Position numbers and translations under genes: made by a program. This document shows positions 61,326 through 64,000 of a DNA stretch of 64,000 bases, piece by piece; position 1 is the stretch's first letter, and each line of letters starts with the position of its first letter. A model generated the notes under the pieces. It searched no databases. It was not told the DNA's origin and saw nothing but the letters and a program-made list of their open reading frames with translations. Source of the DNA: Dysgonomonadaceae bacterium PH5-43. Lineage in GTDB: Bacteria > Bacteroidota > Bacteroidia > Bacteroidales > Azobacteroidaceae. The DNA lies in NCBI GenBank assembly GCA_029916745.1, contig JARXWK010000012.1, forward strand, positions 18,724-82,723, given 5' to 3'.

Positions 61326-61658
61326 TTACTTTTCGTGGTTCTTAGTTCTTTGTTTTTCTTTCTTGTTAGTTCTTTTAGGGAACCAACCTTTTTCTACTCT
61401 TGTTTTCTGTTCAAAAATTTCACCAATTCCCCAAAAAGAAGAGAAAGACGTTACGCCACACAGTATAGATATTATTGTGTTGTGTATTGCGAGCGATGCA
61501 ATTAAAGCTATTATGCCTAATACTAAAAAAGCCCACCAGCATTTAACGCCAAAGTAATATTCACCTTTAATAACTAAAGGGTGAAAGATGCCTATTATAA
61601 GAAAAGTTCCTAATCCTATAATGATACCCGTTAGGTTGTATGTTTCTATAAATTGCAT
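61326..61658 (-). CDS. DUF4491 family membrane protein
   Basis: A 110-residue membrane protein with three helices. The family marks are 'NLTGIIIGLGTFLIIGIFHP' at residues 8-27 and 'EYYFGVKCWWAFLVLG' near 33, followed by a basic tail rich in Lys, Arg and Glu. Function unknown. It follows the LytTR regulator gene by 12 bases. Confidence 0.85.
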   Translation of the reverse strand: MQFIETYNLTGIIIGLGTFLIIGIFHPLVIKGEYYFGVKCWWAFLVLGIIALIASLAIHNTIISILCGVTSFSSFWGIGEIFEQKTRVEKGWFPKRTNKKEKQRTKNHEK

Positions 61659-61670
61659 TTGTTTTATGTT

Positions 61671-62510
61671 TTAAGAATAATTGTTGAACCACTTCATAAC
61701 CTTATCGCTATACTTTTTTGAGATAGGAATATCGGGAACTCCTTTAGTCTCAAATTCTACAAAGATGCCATCTTTTTGTCGGCGAATAATGTTTATCTTA
61801 TCAAAATTTATTATGTACGAACGATGGCAGCGTTGCACGTTAGTATCTATAAGCAATTCTTCTATCGCTTTCATTGAGTTTCGTAGCACAAACTTAGATA
61901 AAACATCTTTAGTAAGATACCATATATAAACATAATTGTCGGCCGACTCGATATATAACAAGTTATTTTTATTTACAGACAGGCGAAGTTCGTTTTTCTC
62001 ATCATAAAAAGAATAAATCTTAGGTTGATGATTTTCGGGAATACTCTCTTCCGTTATTTGTTGAAGTTTCTTTTTGCTATCGATATAACTAAAATACAGA
62101 TGAATAATAGCGTAGGGGAGAAGTAGCACTAATGCTGTATTTATCGATGATTCTTTGAAAACTGCCAAATATTCTCTTTCGGGGTTTAAGTAGATAGAAT
62201 ATATGGTATAGAACAACGACATAAAAAAGATTTCAAGTAAAATCCAGATAGCATAAGTTAACACAGTAAAATCTCTCTTCTTCCCAACGTGATACATTAT
62301 TATTCTACTTATAACAACAACCAATACTCCAGTTAGTATAATAAGACTTGAATAAGCAAAGAATTGAAAATCCGAAACGTGATACCAACTTTCGGAACTA
62401 AAAGGTTTATATAGATTAATAAAAGTAAGAGCGAAGAAAGATGTTGCCAATATCAGATAAATGATATTCTGTTTACTATAAATGTATGACGGTATTTTTT
62501 GATCAAACAT
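61671..62510 (-). CDS. Membrane-bound LytTR transcriptional regulator
   Basis: A 279-residue regulator with four N-terminal helices (about residues 15-32, 45-68, 80-105, 122-142) and a C-terminal LytTR DNA-binding domain (about 175-279; 'NNLLYIESADNYVYIWY', 'FQRCHRSYIIN'-like segment 'NVQRCHRSYIINFDKI', 'PISKKY'). No receiver domain, so activity is probably set through the membrane part. Cotranscribed with DUF4491, which may be its partner. Confidence 0.88.
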   Translation of the reverse strand: MFDQKIPSYIYSKQNIIYLILATSFFALTFINLYKPFSSESWYHVSDFQFFAYSSLIILTGVLVVVISRIIMYHVGKKRDFTVLTYAIWILLEIFFMSLFYTIYSIYLNPEREYLAVFKESSINTALVLLLPYAIIHLYFSYIDSKKKLQQITEESIPENHQPKIYSFYDEKNELRLSVNKNNLLYIESADNYVYIWYLTKDVLSKFVLRNSMKAIEELLIDTNVQRCHRSYIINFDKINIIRRQKDGIFVEFETKGVPDIPISKKYSDKVMKWFNNYS

Positions 62511-62536
62511 ACTTACGATATATTATTTGTAGATTA

Positions 62537-62544
62537 CAAAGGTA
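62537..62544 (-). promoter_or_regulatory. -7 box of the membrane LytTR gene
   Basis: TACCTTTG on the minus strand, exact TAnnTTTG, 27 bases before the ATG at 62510. Confidence 0.55.
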
Positions 62545-62703
62545 TGAAAATATTGCAAGCTATGGATTTATCTTTTGTTTATTTCGCCCCTTATTTAAGA
62601 TTTTTATCCCTAAATAACTCTTTTTGTCCCTTTTAACCGTTGTGTTTACCTTAAATTTTGAGGCTTGATGATATTGTATTTAGTTTGCACAAAAAATAGA
62701 ATT

Positions 62704-63858
62704 ATGGAAGTTATAAGTCGTAGCAAGCAGTTGTCGGATTTGTTCTCTTTAGAAAAAAAAATAGAGTTGAAAGAAACTAATATAAGCATTACTCCTTTCG
62801 AGTTTAAGCAGTCTTTTAATGAAGAAGAGATCAATAGTTTGCAAGCCAATATTGTTAAGTCGGAGTTTAGTGAAGTTGCAGATAATGCAATTTCCGAAAA
62901 CAAAACGTTTAACTATTGCGTGTTTTCTCCTAAAGGAAAAGCTAAAGCCGATGATGCAATTCTTTTGTTACACGGACTAAACGAACGCTCGTGGAATAAA
63001 TATCTTATATGGGCAGAGTATCTTACCGAAACAACAGGTAAGCCCGTTATACTTTTTCCGATAGCGTTTCATATAAACAGGGCTCCCTTACTTTGGTCTA
63101 ATGCTCGTGCTCTTGTGGCTTGGGTAGAAAAAAGGAAGTTAGAGATACAAGGACTTAAAAATTCTACCTTTGTTAATATAGCTTTAAGTAGTAGAATATC
63201 GCAAAATCCTTTCCGCTTTTATGCTTCAGGACGAGAAACGGTTATGAATATATGGCAATTAATGAAAGAAATAAAAGAAGGCAAACATCTTTTATTCAAA
63301 GAAAATGCCAACATAAATCTATTTGGTTATTCAATAGGAGCATTACTTTCTAATGTGCTAATGATATCTAACCCCGATAATTTGTTCGATAATAGTAAAC
63401 TTTTTATGTTTTGCGGAGGCTCTATATTTTCAAAAATGAATGCTAATGCAAGAGATATAATTGACGAAGAGGCTAATAGTAAATTACAAAACTACTACAC
63501 TAAAGATTTCTTCTTAAAAGATGTAGTGCCGGAGTCGTCTCAAGATAGCATACATAAAGCATTCAAATCGCTTCTACTTCCAGATAAACTTAGAGAGTTT
63601 AGAGAAGATTTTTTTACATCGGCAAGCAATCGAGTAAGAGCAATAACCCTAAAAGACGACATAGTAATCCCAACTGCCGGAGCAGTCGATACTTTCGGTA
63701 GAGCAAGTGATAAAATATTGGAGGAAATAGATTTTCCATATACATACACCCATCAATGGGCATTCCCATTAAATGCTGTGAGTAAAGCTGCTTTGGTAAA
63801 TGAAAGTTTCAGAAAGGTATTTGATAAAGCAGCTGATTTTGTGCTTCGCACAAGATAA
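62704..63858 (+). CDS. DUF6051-like alpha/beta hydrolase
   Basis: A 384-residue protein with an alpha/beta-hydrolase core: 'AILLLHGLNERSWNKY' near residue 88 (oxyanion region), the nucleophile elbow 'LFGYSIGALLS' (G-x-S-x-G) near 205, and a late His in 'YTHQWAFPLN' near 355. The first 70 residues are helical and charged. It matches a Bacteroidetes family I remember as DUF6051; the substrate is unknown. The frame reaches back to 62665, but ATG 62704 is preferred. A TTAGTTTG sequence just upstream is one base off the promoter consensus. Confidence 0.78.
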   Translation: MEVISRSKQLSDLFSLEKKIELKETNISITPFEFKQSFNEEEINSLQANIVKSEFSEVADNAISENKTFNYCVFSPKGKAKADDAILLLHGLNERSWNKYLIWAEYLTETTGKPVILFPIAFHINRAPLLWSNARALVAWVEKRKLEIQGLKNSTFVNIALSSRISQNPFRFYASGRETVMNIWQLMKEIKEGKHLLFKENANINLFGYSIGALLSNVLMISNPDNLFDNSKLFMFCGGSIFSKMNANARDIIDEEANSKLQNYYTKDFFLKDVVPESSQDSIHKAFKSLLLPDKLREFREDFFTSASNRVRAITLKDDIVIPTAGAVDTFGRASDKILEEIDFPYTYTHQWAFPLNAVSKAALVNESFRKVFDKAADFVLRTR

Positions 63859-64000
63859 GAACTAAGAACTAAGAGTGAAGAACTAAGAGTTTACGCGAAG
63901 CGTATTAACCTGAGTTTCGTTTAAGTTATTGTATATTCATATTCTTCGTATTCTCATTTAAGTCCACAGCATACCCATTGGTAAGCGAAAGGACTTACCT
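63859..64000. repeat. Dispersed GAACTAAGA repeat and window edge
   Basis: Directly after the hydrolase stop, GAACTAAGAACTAAGAGTGA plus AGAACTAAGA (63859-63888) and CGCGAAG match 48905-48951 inverted. At the very end TAAGTCC (63959-63965) pairs with GGACTTA (63991-63997). No gene is seen before the edge. Confidence 0.6.

Noticed and set aside
63959..64000. Start of a structural RNA at the right edge
   Set aside because: TAAGTCC/GGACTTA pairing is only 7 bp and the sequence ends; too little to call.

Overview
This AT-rich window looks like chromosomal DNA of a member of the order Bacteroidales; the family cannot be fixed from the sequence. The evidence is the many Bacteroidetes-type promoters (-7 box TAnnTTTG, several just upstream of starts), an N-succinylornithine carbamoyltransferase, a PPi-dependent phosphofructokinase, DUF4491 and DUF3332 proteins, a 6-bladed beta-propeller lipoprotein, an OmpA protein with thrombospondin type 3 repeats, and LytTR two-component genes.

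Layout. 1-3148: end of a lipoprotein gene, pnp, rplS. 3194-8489: a large M60-type lipoprotein, a probable 6S RNA, a small zinc-ribbon membrane protein and a beta-propeller lipoprotein. 8986-11945: metY, the succinylornithine carbamoyltransferase gene and a DUF3332 lipoprotein. 12427-15817: a Fic protein, then an ABC transporter/GntR operon with a likely operator and a 30-residue membrane peptide at its end. 15953-23767 (minus strand): a compact operon pheS-nth-iorA-iorB-mutS2 and a beta-CASP nuclease-like gene. 23910-27503: an Xaa-Pro aminopeptidase with unusual codon choice followed by 22-bp tandem repeats, then an ABC ATPase and a TPM-domain protein. 27552-30757: an organoarsenical resistance operon (arsR, arsF, arsG, arsE, permease) behind a doubled operator. 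30888-41377: ompA-like gene, prmA, PPi-PFK, a PurF-like protein lacking the catalytic cysteine, a LytS/LytTR pair, tRNA-Lys and ettA. 41374-48597: an envelope operon (coaX, outer-membrane barrel, lptC, CNNM/CorC), a PpiD/SurA-like foldase and rlmN. 49705-58783: a PdxA-like protein without its metal-binding histidines, joined to genes of inositol-phospholipid type (nucleotidyltransferase, ATP-grasp, CDP-alcohol transferase, HAD phosphatase, myo-inositol-phosphate synthase), then an acyltransferase, ilvA and a symporter. 58826-63858: an Abi_2/AbiF-like HEPN protein with a structured leader, an M20 dipeptidase, DUF4491, a membrane LytTR regulator and an alpha/beta hydrolase.

The most unusual structure is outside genes. 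Three dispersed arrays (near 8.7, 32.6 and 49.0 kb) share a leader and carry a 10-bp core, TCTACTAAGA, at an almost exact 23-bp period with semi-conserved 13-bp spacers. A second family (12.0 and 39.2 kb, with a fragment at 48.6 kb) is a promoter plus short hairpin-terminator transcript with a conserved tail ending in two GGTTAAAG motifs 20 bp apart. The HEPN gene has a strong promoter and a 43-nt hairpin directly before its start, the arrangement expected of an RNA-controlled toxin. These three are the best candidates for undescribed biology. All functions are inferred from sequence reading alone; no searches were run.
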